Assembly: GCA_026014615.1 (NCBI GenBank)
Contig: JAOZHZ010000006.1
Coordinates: 1 to 64,000 of the forward strand
Direction of reading: 5' to 3'
Length of the DNA stretch: 64,000 bases
Source: Candidatus Bathyarchaeota archaeon
Lineage (GTDB): Archaea > Thermoproteota > Bathyarchaeia > Bathyarchaeales > Bathycorpusculaceae
A model generated the notes under the pieces. The model was not told the DNA's origin, searched no databases, and was given only the letters and a program-made list of their open reading frames with translations. Shown one piece after another: positions 19,697-27,253 of the stretch. The stretch's first letter is position 1. The number at the start of each line of letters is the position of its first letter. The position numbers and the translations under genes were made by a program.

Positions 19697-20872
19697 CTAT
19701 TCGATGAGGCTTTGGGCGCCTTTTAAGAGGGGCACCGCGACGTTCATGCCAGTTATGGTTCGGGTTTGCTCCCAGAACTCAGGGCACGAGTTAGCTTCGT
19801 GGAAAACTATGCTTTTTTGGTTTGTCTCCACGTTTTCCTCGATGATGCCCTTCACTTTCGCGTAGGACTCGGTGGTCTTGTAGCTGTTAACTGCGGCTTC
19901 TAACCGCGTGTTCCAAGCTTTGAAGTCTCTTAGTCGAGTCTCATCCCGCTTGACCTTCTGCACATCGCCCCACGACTCTGCCGCCTCGGCAAGTTCTGCT
20001 TTGAGGGGTTGGTCGTCTGCGTTTTTGTTTTTGCCCACGTTAATCATGGCGTCCATGGCGAATACCCAAGCCTCATGTCCGCCGCTCAGGGTTTTACCGC
20101 ATTTAGCAGCAAGTTCGCGCACATACTGGGGGAGTTTGGCGTCGAACACCAAGTTACCAAGGAACGTGTTAGTGCGGAAGTCGCTGAAACCTGCCCGCGC
20201 CAACCCAATGGGGTAGCAAACGGGGTCTTTGTGTTTTTCTTTGTAAACGATTATTCGGAGGTCGTAGAACCATTTCTCCACGAGTTCTTGGGCGACAATA
20301 CCCACGGGATTAATTATTGAAGATTCAGTTTGCCCGATGTTCGCGATTAGTTCCTCGCGGTTTTTGGAGAGCACGATGCCTTTGCCGTGGGTTCCTGCGT
20401 CGGGTTTGACTATTACTTCTTTGCCGATTTCCTGTGTCAGCAGGTCGGCTATGTCGGGTTCGTTGCGGATTTTTCTGCCGTCTTTTGTGGTGTCAAAGGG
20501 ATCACAGGGCACGTAGGTGGTTTTGGGGATGGGTAACCCGACTGCCCATAGGTGCATGAGGGTACGAAATTTGCTGTAGCAGACGAATTCAACGCTGGAG
20601 GGGTTGATGACTTTCTTTTCTAAGATTTCCATGGTGTGGGCGGCGTAGAGGCGGCGGTTTTTGCTTTGCGCACGATTAAGAACCACTTCAACGTCTTTGA
20701 TTGTGTCGGTGTAGTTTTTGCCTTTGCTGGCTACGTGTAAACCCGCTTTGCCTATGGAGATGGCTATTTTGCGGAACGGAATAAACGTTAGGTCTATACC
20801 GAGTTCTTGGGCGGTGAGTTTGATGCCGTTTTCGTCGTTTTCAGAGCGTTCATAAAGGAGCCCAATACTCAT
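19697..20872 (-). CDS. lysX: LysX-type ATP-grasp ligase with an unusual C-terminal insertion
   Basis: 391 aa, about 100 longer than usual LysX/ArgX (about 280). It would ligate alpha-aminoadipate or glutamate to the C-terminal Glu of LysW. RimK-like ATP-grasp elements are present: VIVKPDAGTHGKGIVLSKN, a substrate loop around SDFRTNTF, and a metal-binding end FHEANSCPEFWEQTRTITG. Between AWVFAMDAMI (about 275) and the last segment (about 350) lies a charged, helical insertion of about 80 residues (DQPLKAELAEAAESWGDVQK onward). GGAGG precedes the ATG. A gap of about 100 nt to lysW suggests it could have its own promoter. Confidence 0.85.
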   Translation of the reverse strand: MSIGLLYERSENDENGIKLTAQELGIDLTFIPFRKIAISIGKAGLHVASKGKNYTDTIKDVEVVLNRAQSKNRRLYAAHTMEILEKKVINPSSVEFVCYSKFRTLMHLWAVGLPIPKTTYVPCDPFDTTKDGRKIRNEPDIADLLTQEIGKEVIVKPDAGTHGKGIVLSKNREELIANIGQTESSIINPVGIVAQELVEKWFYDLRIIVYKEKHKDPVCYPIGLARAGFSDFRTNTFLGNLVFDAKLPQYVRELAAKCGKTLSGGHEAWVFAMDAMINVGKNKNADDQPLKAELAEAAESWGDVQKVKRDETRLRDFKAWNTRLEAAVNSYKTTESYAKVKGIIEENVETNQKSIVFHEANSCPEFWEQTRTITGMNVAVPLLKGAQSLIE

Positions 20873-20973
20873 GCGGGGTTGCCTCCGACAAAAATTGGTT
20901 AAACAAATATTTGGGGGGTAAATTTAACGGGTGTATCCTGCAGCTTTTTTGGTGCTTGTTTTGTGGATACTGT

Positions 20974-21147
20974 TTATTCGCCCCAGTCTTCCCCTTCCAG
21001 AGTTAGTTCTTGAAGGTCAATGTTTCCGCCGTTTATTTGCTTGACTTCAAGCTCTAGTCCGCAGCCTGGACAACTTAGAATTTCGCCTTCTGTGGTGTCC
21101 GCTGGAACATCTAGGTCTGCGTCACAATCGGGACATTTTGCTTTCAT
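20974..21147 (-). CDS. lysW: LysW amino-group carrier protein
   Basis: 57 aa, typical for LysW. A zinc-ribbon with CPDC and CPGC pairs is followed by an acidic tail ending exactly in EDWGE; the gamma-carboxyl of that last Glu is the attachment point for aminoadipate or glutamate, protecting the alpha-amino group through lysine/ornithine synthesis. ATG 21147 has a perfect GAGGTGA five bases upstream. An in-frame ATG at 21192, with GTGAG upstream and at the same distance from the promoter as argG has, would add 15 residues. First gene of the operon. Confidence 0.94.
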   Translation of the reverse strand: MKAKCPDCDADLDVPADTTEGEILSCPGCGLELEVKQINGGNIDLQELTLEGEDWGE

Positions 21148-21246
21148 TGCCTTCACCTCTTGGGCGCCTAGCTTTGCTGTTTCTTTACTCATTTTGATAT
21201 CTCACTTTATTTTATCGGAAATAACTTTGTGAGTTGCACGCGTTTC

Positions 21247-21276
21247 TTTTAAACATTGTGACTTATTTGTAACATA
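21247..21276 (-). promoter_or_regulatory. lysW promoter block shared with argG
   Basis: Leftward promoter with TATA-like AATGTTTAAAA and the upstream segment TATGTTACAAATAAGTC. It matches 9445-9474 at 27 of 30 positions, differing only at three internal bases. It sits 55 nt before the ATG at 21192, the same spacing as in argG. The regulator is unknown; the divergent Lrp-type gene is the obvious candidate. Confidence 0.72.
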
Positions 21277-21330
21277 TTGCGCTTCTAATGTTCCAAACGG
21301 TACAGGCAAACTTATCCACCCGCACCAGTT

Positions 21331-21375
21331 GTTCCGAAAAGAACAAAAACCCACATCAAACTCAGCGGAAACCGC
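21331..21375. promoter_or_regulatory. Two short palindromes in the lysW-Lrp intergenic region
   Basis: GTTCCGAAAAGAAC (21331-21344, GTTC/GAAC arms) and GCGGAAACCGC (21365-21375, perfect GCGG/CCGC arms) lie between the lysW promoter and the Lrp-type gene. Small palindromes with A-rich centres are typical of Lrp/AsnC binding sites, so autoregulation is possible. No experimental basis. Confidence 0.35.
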
Positions 21376-21444
21376 ATCATTTCACCCTTTTTATTACGAA
21401 ATCGTTAAATTGCTATCTGAAGAAAATAGAACGGGGCAACACGG

Positions 21445-21855
21445 TTGGACAATATAGACAGAAAAATTATTCAAATTCTAAAAGACGACGGACGCGCAGG
21501 ATACATAGACATAGCCAAACAAATCCGCTTATCCGAAGGCGCCGTCAGAAAAAGAATCAAAACCCTAACTGACACAGGAATAATCAAAAAATTCACGGTT
21601 AAAGTCGGCGTGGCGGAGGGCGCGGAAGCCATAGCTTTGCTTTCAGTAAACCCGTCACTTCCCACACAGGAGGTTTCTAAGCGGATTCAGCAAATCCCAA
21701 ACGTAGAAACCATTTACGAAGTAACAGGCGAATACGACATCGTCGTAGTTATCAGCGGCATAAACGTAGTCGAAGTTAATGAGGGGATAGAGAAAATTCG
21801 CCGCGTGGAAGGCATCATGAAAACCAACACCATGATTGTTCTCCGCGGCGCCTGA
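21445..21855 (+). CDS. Lrp/AsnC-family transcriptional regulator (LysM-like position)
   Basis: 136 aa, normal family length. N-terminal HTH (DRKIIQILKDDGRAGYIDIA, then LSEGAVRKRIKTLTDTGIIK) and C-terminal RAM/ACT-like domain (YEVTGEYDIVVVISGINVVE). It starts with TTG at 21445; the ribosome site is weak. Divergent from lysW, the position of LysM in Sulfolobus lys clusters, so it probably senses lysine or a related amino acid and controls lysW, possibly argG too. That role is inferred from context. Confidence 0.85.
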   Translation: MDNIDRKIIQILKDDGRAGYIDIAKQIRLSEGAVRKRIKTLTDTGIIKKFTVKVGVAEGAEAIALLSVNPSLPTQEVSKRIQQIPNVETIYEVTGEYDIVVVISGINVVEVNEGIEKIRRVEGIMKTNTMIVLRGA

Positions 21856-21859
21856 CCGC

Positions 21860-22300
21860 TTACACTTTGAGTGACGTGACTTTGATTCGGTTTCTTTTGA
21901 GAAGCGCCGCCGTGACACCGTCACCGTCAATTAGCTTGTCTGAGAATGTGCCATCGTAAATTTTTCCGCACCCACAAGACGGACTTTTCTCGGTGAGCAA
22001 GGCTTCTGTGGCGCCGACGGACTGGGCTATCTGTAAAGCTGCCTCTGCACCTCGGACAAACGCCGCGGTCACGTCCACCCCTTCCATGTTCACCATTTTG
22101 GCTTTGCCATCTAAAACGTCGGAGCCAGTTCCATGCTGTATTTCAGATGGAACCCGCGGAACAGGCAAACCACCTAAAACTTCAGGGCAAACTGGAAAGA
22201 GGTTACCGTTTGCGAACTCCTTGAGCAGTTCGGTTTTTAGGAAGTTTTTTCCTTCAAAGTTGCAGTTAACGCCCAGCAGGCAGGCACTGACTAGTTTCAT
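21860..22300 (-). CDS. DUF523 family protein
   Basis: 146 aa. Shows the DUF523 pattern: N-terminal VSACLLGVNCNFEGK with two Cys, VCPEVLGGLPVPRVPSEI in the middle, and TEKSPSCGCGKIYDGTF with three Cys plus a C-terminal VTAALLKRNRIKV. The spaced cysteines suggest a metal or thiol function, but the biochemical role is not established. Convergent with the Lrp gene (4 nt gap). Confidence 0.85.
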   Translation of the reverse strand: MKLVSACLLGVNCNFEGKNFLKTELLKEFANGNLFPVCPEVLGGLPVPRVPSEIQHGTGSDVLDGKAKMVNMEGVDVTAAFVRGAEAALQIAQSVGATEALLTEKSPSCGCGKIYDGTFSDKLIDGDGVTAALLKRNRIKVTSLKV

Positions 22301-22359
22301 AAGCTAGGATTCCGCTGGGAGACTAAAATATCCTTTCGAAACAAAAGCAGGGTTCTTTT

Positions 22360-22686
22360 TTAGCTGTTTTGAGGTGGCGTAAGATAATACGCGGTGAATG
22401 AACCGCCGCAGTCGTTGTAGATGTTGCGCAGGTAGTTGAGGGCATCTTCGAGATTTTCGGCTGAAGGGATAACTTGGCGGTAGTTGTCAGCTCGGATTAC
22501 TTGGTAAAGTTTGCCCGTTTCCTTCTTGATTATCGGAAACTGTAGGTAATGGGCACCTGACTGGAAAATCGCGATGTCACCTTGCCGGGGGTTACCTTTG
22601 CGTACGTCGATGGTTTTTGTGCCTTCTTTGAGCCATGTGTAGACTTCTTTTTTGGCGCGAAACAGTGGCGTTTGAGTCACCTTCAC
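22360..22686 (-). CDS. ASCH-domain protein
   Basis: About 108 aa. The pattern LFRAKKEVYTWLKEGTKTID followed by VRKG...QGDIAIFQSG matches the ASCH (ASC-1 homology) RNA-binding-like fold. GTG at 22686 (or 22680) is chosen because similarity begins here; a TATA-like TTTTATTTA about 20 nt upstream suggests a leaderless transcript. The open frame extends to 22980 but the extra residues are Lys/Arg-rich and derive from the repeat element upstream, so that extension is judged spurious. Role unknown, perhaps RNA modification or translation. Confidence 0.65.
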   Translation of the reverse strand: MKVTQTPLFRAKKEVYTWLKEGTKTIDVRKGNPRQGDIAIFQSGAHYLQFPIIKKETGKLYQVIRADNYRQVIPSAENLEDALNYLRNIYNDCGGSFTAYYLTPPQNS

Positions 22687-22772
22687 GGATATTTGGTTTG
22701 TTGGGTAAATAAAACCATCCGTGGCAACGGAGTCCGAACAAGAAACAAAGCCCGACAACATAAAACAACAGC

Positions 22773-22927
22773 CAATTCTACCCAAATCCACCCAGTTCAA
22801 CCTTTTTCTGTCTTTTCCCGCCGTTTTCCGCCTTTTTTGACCTTTTTCAGCCGCAACATAAGCCCATTTTGGGCGTAAAATCAAAAAAACAACCCAAAAC
22901 AGGCTCTGCAGAAAGAGGGGAGGGTAG
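22773..22927 (-). repeat. Dispersed intergenic element, copy A, with 10-nt periodic A-tract array
   Basis: Read on the minus strand: a leading part from CTACCCTCCCC through GTTTTTTTGATTTTACGCCC (22853-22927), then eight consecutive 10-mers (22773-22852) nearly all starting GG, the first five with A-runs (GGCTGAAAAA, GGTCAAAAAA, GGCGGAAAAC, GGCGGGAAAA, GACAGAAAAA). The whole is homologous to the plus-strand sequence at 61692-61828. A-tracts phased at one helical turn are expected to bend DNA. Not protein-coding as far as can be seen. Confidence 0.7.
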
Positions 22928-23077
22928 ACGAGAAATCGCAGTAAAAGAAAACGGAAACTGTATACAAAAGCATCAACCAAACACCCTAAAAAACGTCGTT
23001 TTCTCCCAGACCAGACAGATATGCTGATAAGTAAAGAAATATCTAAAATCCTACACTACAAGAAAGTGGTCGTAATC

Positions 23078-24103
23078 ATGTCTAAAACTTACAACATTGC
23101 AGTCCTCAAAGGGGACGGCATCGGACCCGAAATCACTGAGGCAACCATAAAAGTTCTCGAAGCAGTCCAAGAAAAAACGGACTTCAAACTCAACTTCCTC
23201 TACGGCGAAGCAGGCTTCCACTGTATAGAAGAATTCGGAACTAACTTACCCGAAGAAACCATTGCTCTGCTCAAACGCACGGACGCGTGCCTCAAAGGAC
23301 CCATGACAACCCCCGAAGAAGCAGGCGCACCAGTCAGCGGAGCCGTAAAAATCCGCAAAATCTTCAACCTCTACGCCAACGTCCGACCATGCAAAAGCTT
23401 CCCCTCCGTCGACTCACTTAAGCCGAACTTGGATTTTGTTGTCGTCAGAGAAAACACCGAAGGACTCTACTCGGGCGCAGAATTCGCCGCCGCCCCCGGC
23501 GTAGGAATTGCTTATCGCATAATCACCACTGAAGCCTCCACACGAGTGGCAGAGTTCGCGTTTAAGCTCGCGCAGACCCGCAAAAAACACCTCACCTACG
23601 TCCACAAAGGCAACATCCTACGCATAACGGACGGCATATTCAAGGAAGCCATGAAAACCGTAGCCAAGAAGTACCCCAACGTTGAAGTTGACGACCAACA
23701 CATCGACGCCACAGCCATGCACCTCATCAAAAAACCCGAATTCTTTGATGTCATCGTCACCAGCAACCTGTTTGGCGACATACTCAGCGACGAAGCAGCC
23801 CAAGTCGTCGGCGGCTTAGGTTTAGCTGCAGGAGCAAACATAGGCGACACTTACGGCATGTTTGAACCCGTTCACGGCAGCGCACCAAAGTACACAGGCA
23901 TGAACCGCGTCAACCCAATCTCCCACATAATGGCAGCCGCCCTCATGCTCAACCACCTTGGCGAACGCGGAGCTGCAGCAAAAATCGAAAAAGCCGTCAC
24001 CGACGTTTTAGGCGAGGGCAAAGTGCGAACAATGGACCTTGGCGGAAACAGCACCACTAGCGACATGGCAGACGCAATCGCACAGAAAATCCGTGAAGCC
24101 TAA
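23078..24103 (+). CDS. Isocitrate/homoisocitrate/3-isopropylmalate dehydrogenase family enzyme
   Basis: 341 aa. Beta-decarboxylating dehydrogenase: nucleotide/substrate start AVLKGDGIGPEITEATIKVL, substrate segment LYANVRPCKSFPSVD, VRENTEGLYSGAEF, the metal-binding Asp region NLFGDILSDEAAQVVGGLG and the cofactor loop FEPVHGSAPKYTGMN; an acidic start of that region suggests NAD. It may be the TCA-cycle isocitrate dehydrogenase, or the homoisocitrate dehydrogenase that supplies aminoadipate to the nearby LysW pathway; sequence reading alone does not decide. ATG 23078 gives the family N-terminus; a longer frame from 23021 is less likely. Confidence 0.88.
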   Translation: MSKTYNIAVLKGDGIGPEITEATIKVLEAVQEKTDFKLNFLYGEAGFHCIEEFGTNLPEETIALLKRTDACLKGPMTTPEEAGAPVSGAVKIRKIFNLYANVRPCKSFPSVDSLKPNLDFVVVRENTEGLYSGAEFAAAPGVGIAYRIITTEASTRVAEFAFKLAQTRKKHLTYVHKGNILRITDGIFKEAMKTVAKKYPNVEVDDQHIDATAMHLIKKPEFFDVIVTSNLFGDILSDEAAQVVGGLGLAAGANIGDTYGMFEPVHGSAPKYTGMNRVNPISHIMAAALMLNHLGERGAAAKIEKAVTDVLGEGKVRTMDLGGNSTTSDMADAIAQKIREA

Positions 24104-25263
24104 ACTCTGCGGATAACGGTTGCCGACCTTGTCGACAACTCCATTTTTCCATTATAACCCATTTTAGCGTAAACGTTCTCCAAAACGACCTTTTCACCAA
24201 TCATCAGGTCACTGGCTGTTTCGGAGTGGTCCCACCAAGCCGTCACCCGCACAATGCCGGTTTCGTCCTGCAAATCAAACGACGCCAGCCTCACCTGCTC
24301 GCCTTTGGAGGTTCGCACTTCACGGGAAACAGGTACCGAAGCCACTTCACCCTCCACGGAGACATCGTTAAAACCCTCAGCCAACACGCCTATCTTCACC
24401 AAATCCAAAGGCACCTCCGAAACATCAACATAAGTTTGGAAGTCCACATGCACCTCCACCTCGTCATTCTGGCTGGGTTTCACGCGTCCATTTACAATCT
24501 GGATTGGAGCGCCTCGCCGCAGTTTGGATTCAACCGCGTCAGCTTGTTCATTCCAAAAAACCACCATCACCTCACCCGTTTTGTCAGCAACCTTAGCTCG
24601 AAGCACTTTGCCGTCCGTTTGGTCGCTTCTGGTGAACGTGGATGACCCAAAGACATCCTTTACGGTGCCTTCTAAATTGACGTTTTTCTGGTTCAACGAC
24701 AACTCGTTGATTTTCGTTGTGAACTTGCTGATGGTTGGGTAATCCTGTTGCTTCACGTTCTGCGGCTCAAGCTCCACGCTGCTACGGTTACCCATATGCA
24801 ACTCGGGTGTGCCGTATTTGTCGGCTTTAGTGTAGCCGTGAGCAAACCTGACAATTTCCCCCACCTTCAACTCGCCTGACTCAACAAAGTCAGCTTTCTC
24901 GTTCCACAAAACCACCCGCACCAAACCATCATTGTCCACTATGGTTACGCTGGCAAGCTTCCCCGACTTGGCGCCGTCGAAAGTTTTCACGGGGTAAACG
25001 GCGACGACACGACCCGTAACCGTCGCGTTATTCAAACCCACAACCAGATGCCCCAAAGAAAGCCTGTGACTAAAAGGCCCATCCTCGCTACCTTCAACAT
25101 CCACACCTAACTCAGCGGCAATCATACGCAAAAGCGACTCTTCAGCGATTAAGCCGCCAGTCATGTTTCGAGCAACCGAAAGCCTAACCTGAATCTGCTC
25201 ACGACTAAGGTCTGGCTTTTTTTCGAGAATTTGCTGGATTATACTTTCAGGAGTCATTTTCAT
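24100..25263 (-). CDS. Archaeal RPA/single-stranded DNA-binding protein, three OB folds
   Basis: 387 aa. After an N-terminal helical region (about 1-60) three repeats of the OB-fold nucleic-acid pattern follow: LNNATVTGRVVAVYPVKTF...VRVVLWNE, VNLEGTVKDVFGSSTF...VMVVFWNE and VSVEGEVASVPVSREV...VRVTAWWD. It binds and protects ssDNA in replication and repair. No C-terminal zinc finger is evident. The 3' end overlaps the convergent dehydrogenase by 4 nt. Confidence 0.9.
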   Translation of the reverse strand: MKMTPESIIQQILEKKPDLSREQIQVRLSVARNMTGGLIAEESLLRMIAAELGVDVEGSEDGPFSHRLSLGHLVVGLNNATVTGRVVAVYPVKTFDGAKSGKLASVTIVDNDGLVRVVLWNEKADFVESGELKVGEIVRFAHGYTKADKYGTPELHMGNRSSVELEPQNVKQQDYPTISKFTTKINELSLNQKNVNLEGTVKDVFGSSTFTRSDQTDGKVLRAKVADKTGEVMVVFWNEQADAVESKLRRGAPIQIVNGRVKPSQNDEVEVHVDFQTYVDVSEVPLDLVKIGVLAEGFNDVSVEGEVASVPVSREVRTSKGEQVRLASFDLQDETGIVRVTAWWDHSETASDLMIGEKVVLENVYAKMGYNGKMELSTRSATVIRRV

Positions 25264-25397
25264 TCAAGCGCCGTTACGCATTACTGATTAAGGGGAAGTT
25301 TTAAGTCCTCTACAGAGTCCCCTCAGGTTCACATAACATTTAGGTTAAGGGTTTATTAGATTATTTCGGCTCAAAAATACGTGTCGGAGGATGCAAA

Positions 25398-25661
25398 GTG
25401 GCAGACTACACAACCCTTTACTCGGCGGGTTTCGCCCTGATTCTGGTGGGAATCGTGGTTCTCATTGCTGCTGCCATCCTGATAAGCATCACTCAGGGCA
25501 GTAAGGGCAACTCGAAGACAGCAGGAGCCATCATAATTGGTCCCGTGCCCATAATTTTTGGGTCAGACAAGAAATCTGTCAAAACCATACTAACAATGTC
25601 GGTTGCGTTAACTGCCCTGCTTATCGCTGCAATGCTGATTTACTACTTCCTATTAAGGTGA
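25398..25661 (+). CDS. DUF131 (TIGR00304-type) small membrane protein, first copy
   Basis: 87 aa with two hydrophobic segments flanking the family signature GAIIIGPVPIIFGSDKKSVK: TM1 about residues 8-30 (FALILVGIVVLIAAAILISI) and TM2 about 65-86. GTG start 25398 behind GGAGGATG. Widely found in archaea, function unknown. It is followed after 6 nt by a paralogue, so the two are co-transcribed and may form a heteromeric membrane unit. Confidence 0.75.
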   Translation: MADYTTLYSAGFALILVGIVVLIAAAILISITQGSKGNSKTAGAIIIGPVPIIFGSDKKSVKTILTMSVALTALLIAAMLIYYFLLR

Positions 25662-25667
25662 AAACAC

Positions 25668-25952
25668 ATGCTTGAAAACTTGGACGAAGAGAAAACCGCT
25701 TCGGGATTTGGCAGGTTAGGTTGGATTTTCGCCGCTGGCTTTGCCTTAGTCTTTGTGGGCGTGATTGTTATTGCTGTGGCTTCTGCGCTTGGAGGCGGTA
25801 ACGGCTCAACAAGTACAGGCGTCGTTATCTTCATTGGTCCGTTTCCGATTGTTTTCGGTTCGGGTCCCGACGCTGGCGGGCTAATTACCATTGGACTAAT
25901 TATCGCAATAATAAGTATAGTGTCGTTTGTGGTTATGCGAAGAAAACTCTAA
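25668..25952 (+). CDS. DUF131 (TIGR00304-type) small membrane protein, second copy
   Basis: 94 aa. TM1 about 15-40 (WIFAAGFALVFVGVIVIAVA), the shared signature GVVIFIGPFPIVFGSGPDAG, and TM2 about 70-90 ending in RRKL. Longer cytoplasmic N-terminus than the first copy (MLENLDEEKTASGFG). Tandem duplicate of 25398-25661. Function unknown. Confidence 0.75.
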   Translation: MLENLDEEKTASGFGRLGWIFAAGFALVFVGVIVIAVASALGGGNGSTSTGVVIFIGPFPIVFGSGPDAGGLITIGLIIAIISIVSFVVMRRKL

Positions 25953-25963
25953 GAAAGAGGCTG

Positions 25964-26083
25964 TTAGTCTTCTTTGTCTTCGTCTTTACCGTAATAAGCG
26001 TTGAGCAGTATGAGTGCAAGTGTGGCGAAGGTGGCGGTCATTGAAATGCCGATGATTATCTGGAAGTACCCGTTTAGGTCCAT
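25964..26083 (-). CDS. Single-pass membrane microprotein (39 aa)
   Basis: Short frame with ATG at 26083 behind AGAGGA. It encodes MDLNGYFQIIIG, a single hydrophobic helix of about 20 residues, then a charged tail ending YYGKDEDKED. The lone transmembrane segment and clean ribosome site make it look real. Convergent with the DUF131 pair, function unknown. Confidence 0.5.
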   Translation of the reverse strand: MDLNGYFQIIIGISMTATFATLALILLNAYYGKDEDKED

Positions 26084-26172
26084 GTTAGGTTCCTCTTGCG
26101 ATGCTATTTGATGTGGAGTTTAGGTATTTAAACTTAGACATGAAAGCGGCTCGTGGCGGTTTTCTTAGTTAC

Positions 26173-27093
26173 CTATGAGACTATGATTTCCGTGACAAAC
26201 TTCACCCAGAATTGCGCCCACTTGTACTCGTCTGTTGGAGCAAAGAGCCTGTAGGGTCCACCGTCCGTTTGCGCTAAAGGCTGGTCGTTTTCCGCGTAGC
26301 CTATGAGCATGTTTCCGTCTGCAACTTGGGTGAGCGTATAGTTCTTGGTGTACCCGTCAACTGCGATAACAGTAATTTTTTCTGCCCTCGCAGACATGTT
26401 CGCCATCTCCAAAACATCCAAAATCGGCAGCCCAGTCCAGTTTGACCACCGCTTCACGCTAGGCGCAAACTCCGCATACACGGTTGTTGATGGAAAGCTG
26501 GTCAAATTTGCACGGGTTATAACCAGCGGGTTAGAAATCTCTTTGCCTGAGATGGAAATCATCCAAGGTTTAAAATTGATTTCCTCCACGCTCCCCACTT
26601 GATATTCCGCGTCAAAGTAAGGAGCAACCAACTGTACAGGTCCACCATTTTCTTGGGTCATCCACTGCCCGTTTTTCGCGAAAACCAGTGTGATGATGTT
26701 GTTATTGTAGTAGTAGGGGTAAGCGCTGCTGTTGTAGGCGTGGAAAATGTTCAGGGGTGCTTTTGCGCCGTCAGCACCTATGATTTCGATTGGTCCAACA
26801 TCCCACTCCATGTCAACTAAGGTGCAGAAGTCATAGAAGGGCACCCCGATGTAAGTTGCGTTTTCACCGTTCACGATAGCAGTGACGTTTGTAAGAGGCA
26901 TCTCGGTTAGTTCTTTCAGGGTCAGGGTTTTTTCTTGTTCCACGTTGCCTGCGAGTTTGACTTGCCACTGTGGCGGTTCACCTGAAGGCAGTGGACCAGA
27001 GCCAGGAACTTGGTTAAAATACACTGTGAAAGCAGAAGCTAAAATCAACACTATCGCTACCACTGCAACCAACGTCGCTGTTTTCTTATTCAT
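26173..27093 (-). CDS. Secreted/anchored protein resembling the oxidoreductase molybdopterin-binding fold, no Cys ligand
   Basis: 306 aa. N-terminal TM/signal (ATLVAVVAIVLILASAFTVY), then two units with the sulfite-oxidase-like pattern: LTLKELTEMPLTNVTAIVNG with YIGVPFYDFCTLV, and about residues 185-300 (ITRANLTSFPSTTVYAEF, WTGLPILDVLEMA, GGPYRLFAPTDEYKWAQFWV). The Cys that binds molybdenum in true enzymes is missing, so it is probably a non-catalytic relative. Same fold family as the large protein at 29411, located near a tungstate/molybdate transporter. Extracellular. Confidence 0.65.
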   Translation of the reverse strand: MNKKTATLVAVVAIVLILASAFTVYFNQVPGSGPLPSGEPPQWQVKLAGNVEQEKTLTLKELTEMPLTNVTAIVNGENATYIGVPFYDFCTLVDMEWDVGPIEIIGADGAKAPLNIFHAYNSSAYPYYYNNNIITLVFAKNGQWMTQENGGPVQLVAPYFDAEYQVGSVEEINFKPWMISISGKEISNPLVITRANLTSFPSTTVYAEFAPSVKRWSNWTGLPILDVLEMANMSARAEKITVIAVDGYTKNYTLTQVADGNMLIGYAENDQPLAQTDGGPYRLFAPTDEYKWAQFWVKFVTEIIVS

Positions 27094-27253
27094 CCCAACT
27101 TTCCCCTAAACTTTGCAGAAGCGATCCACAAGATTTGCCTGTCCAAGGAAATTTGCAAACCGATATGTTTTAATAGACACAACAGATTGCGCTTAATAAG
27201 CTTTCGCAGCCTAATAAACGCATAAAAGCGAAGAAATGAGGGGTATAGAAGAG

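Noticed and set aside
22687-22980. N-terminal extension of the ASCH gene with hydrophobic and Lys-rich segments
   Set aside because: It overlaps the dispersed repeat element and has no resemblance to ASCH proteins.
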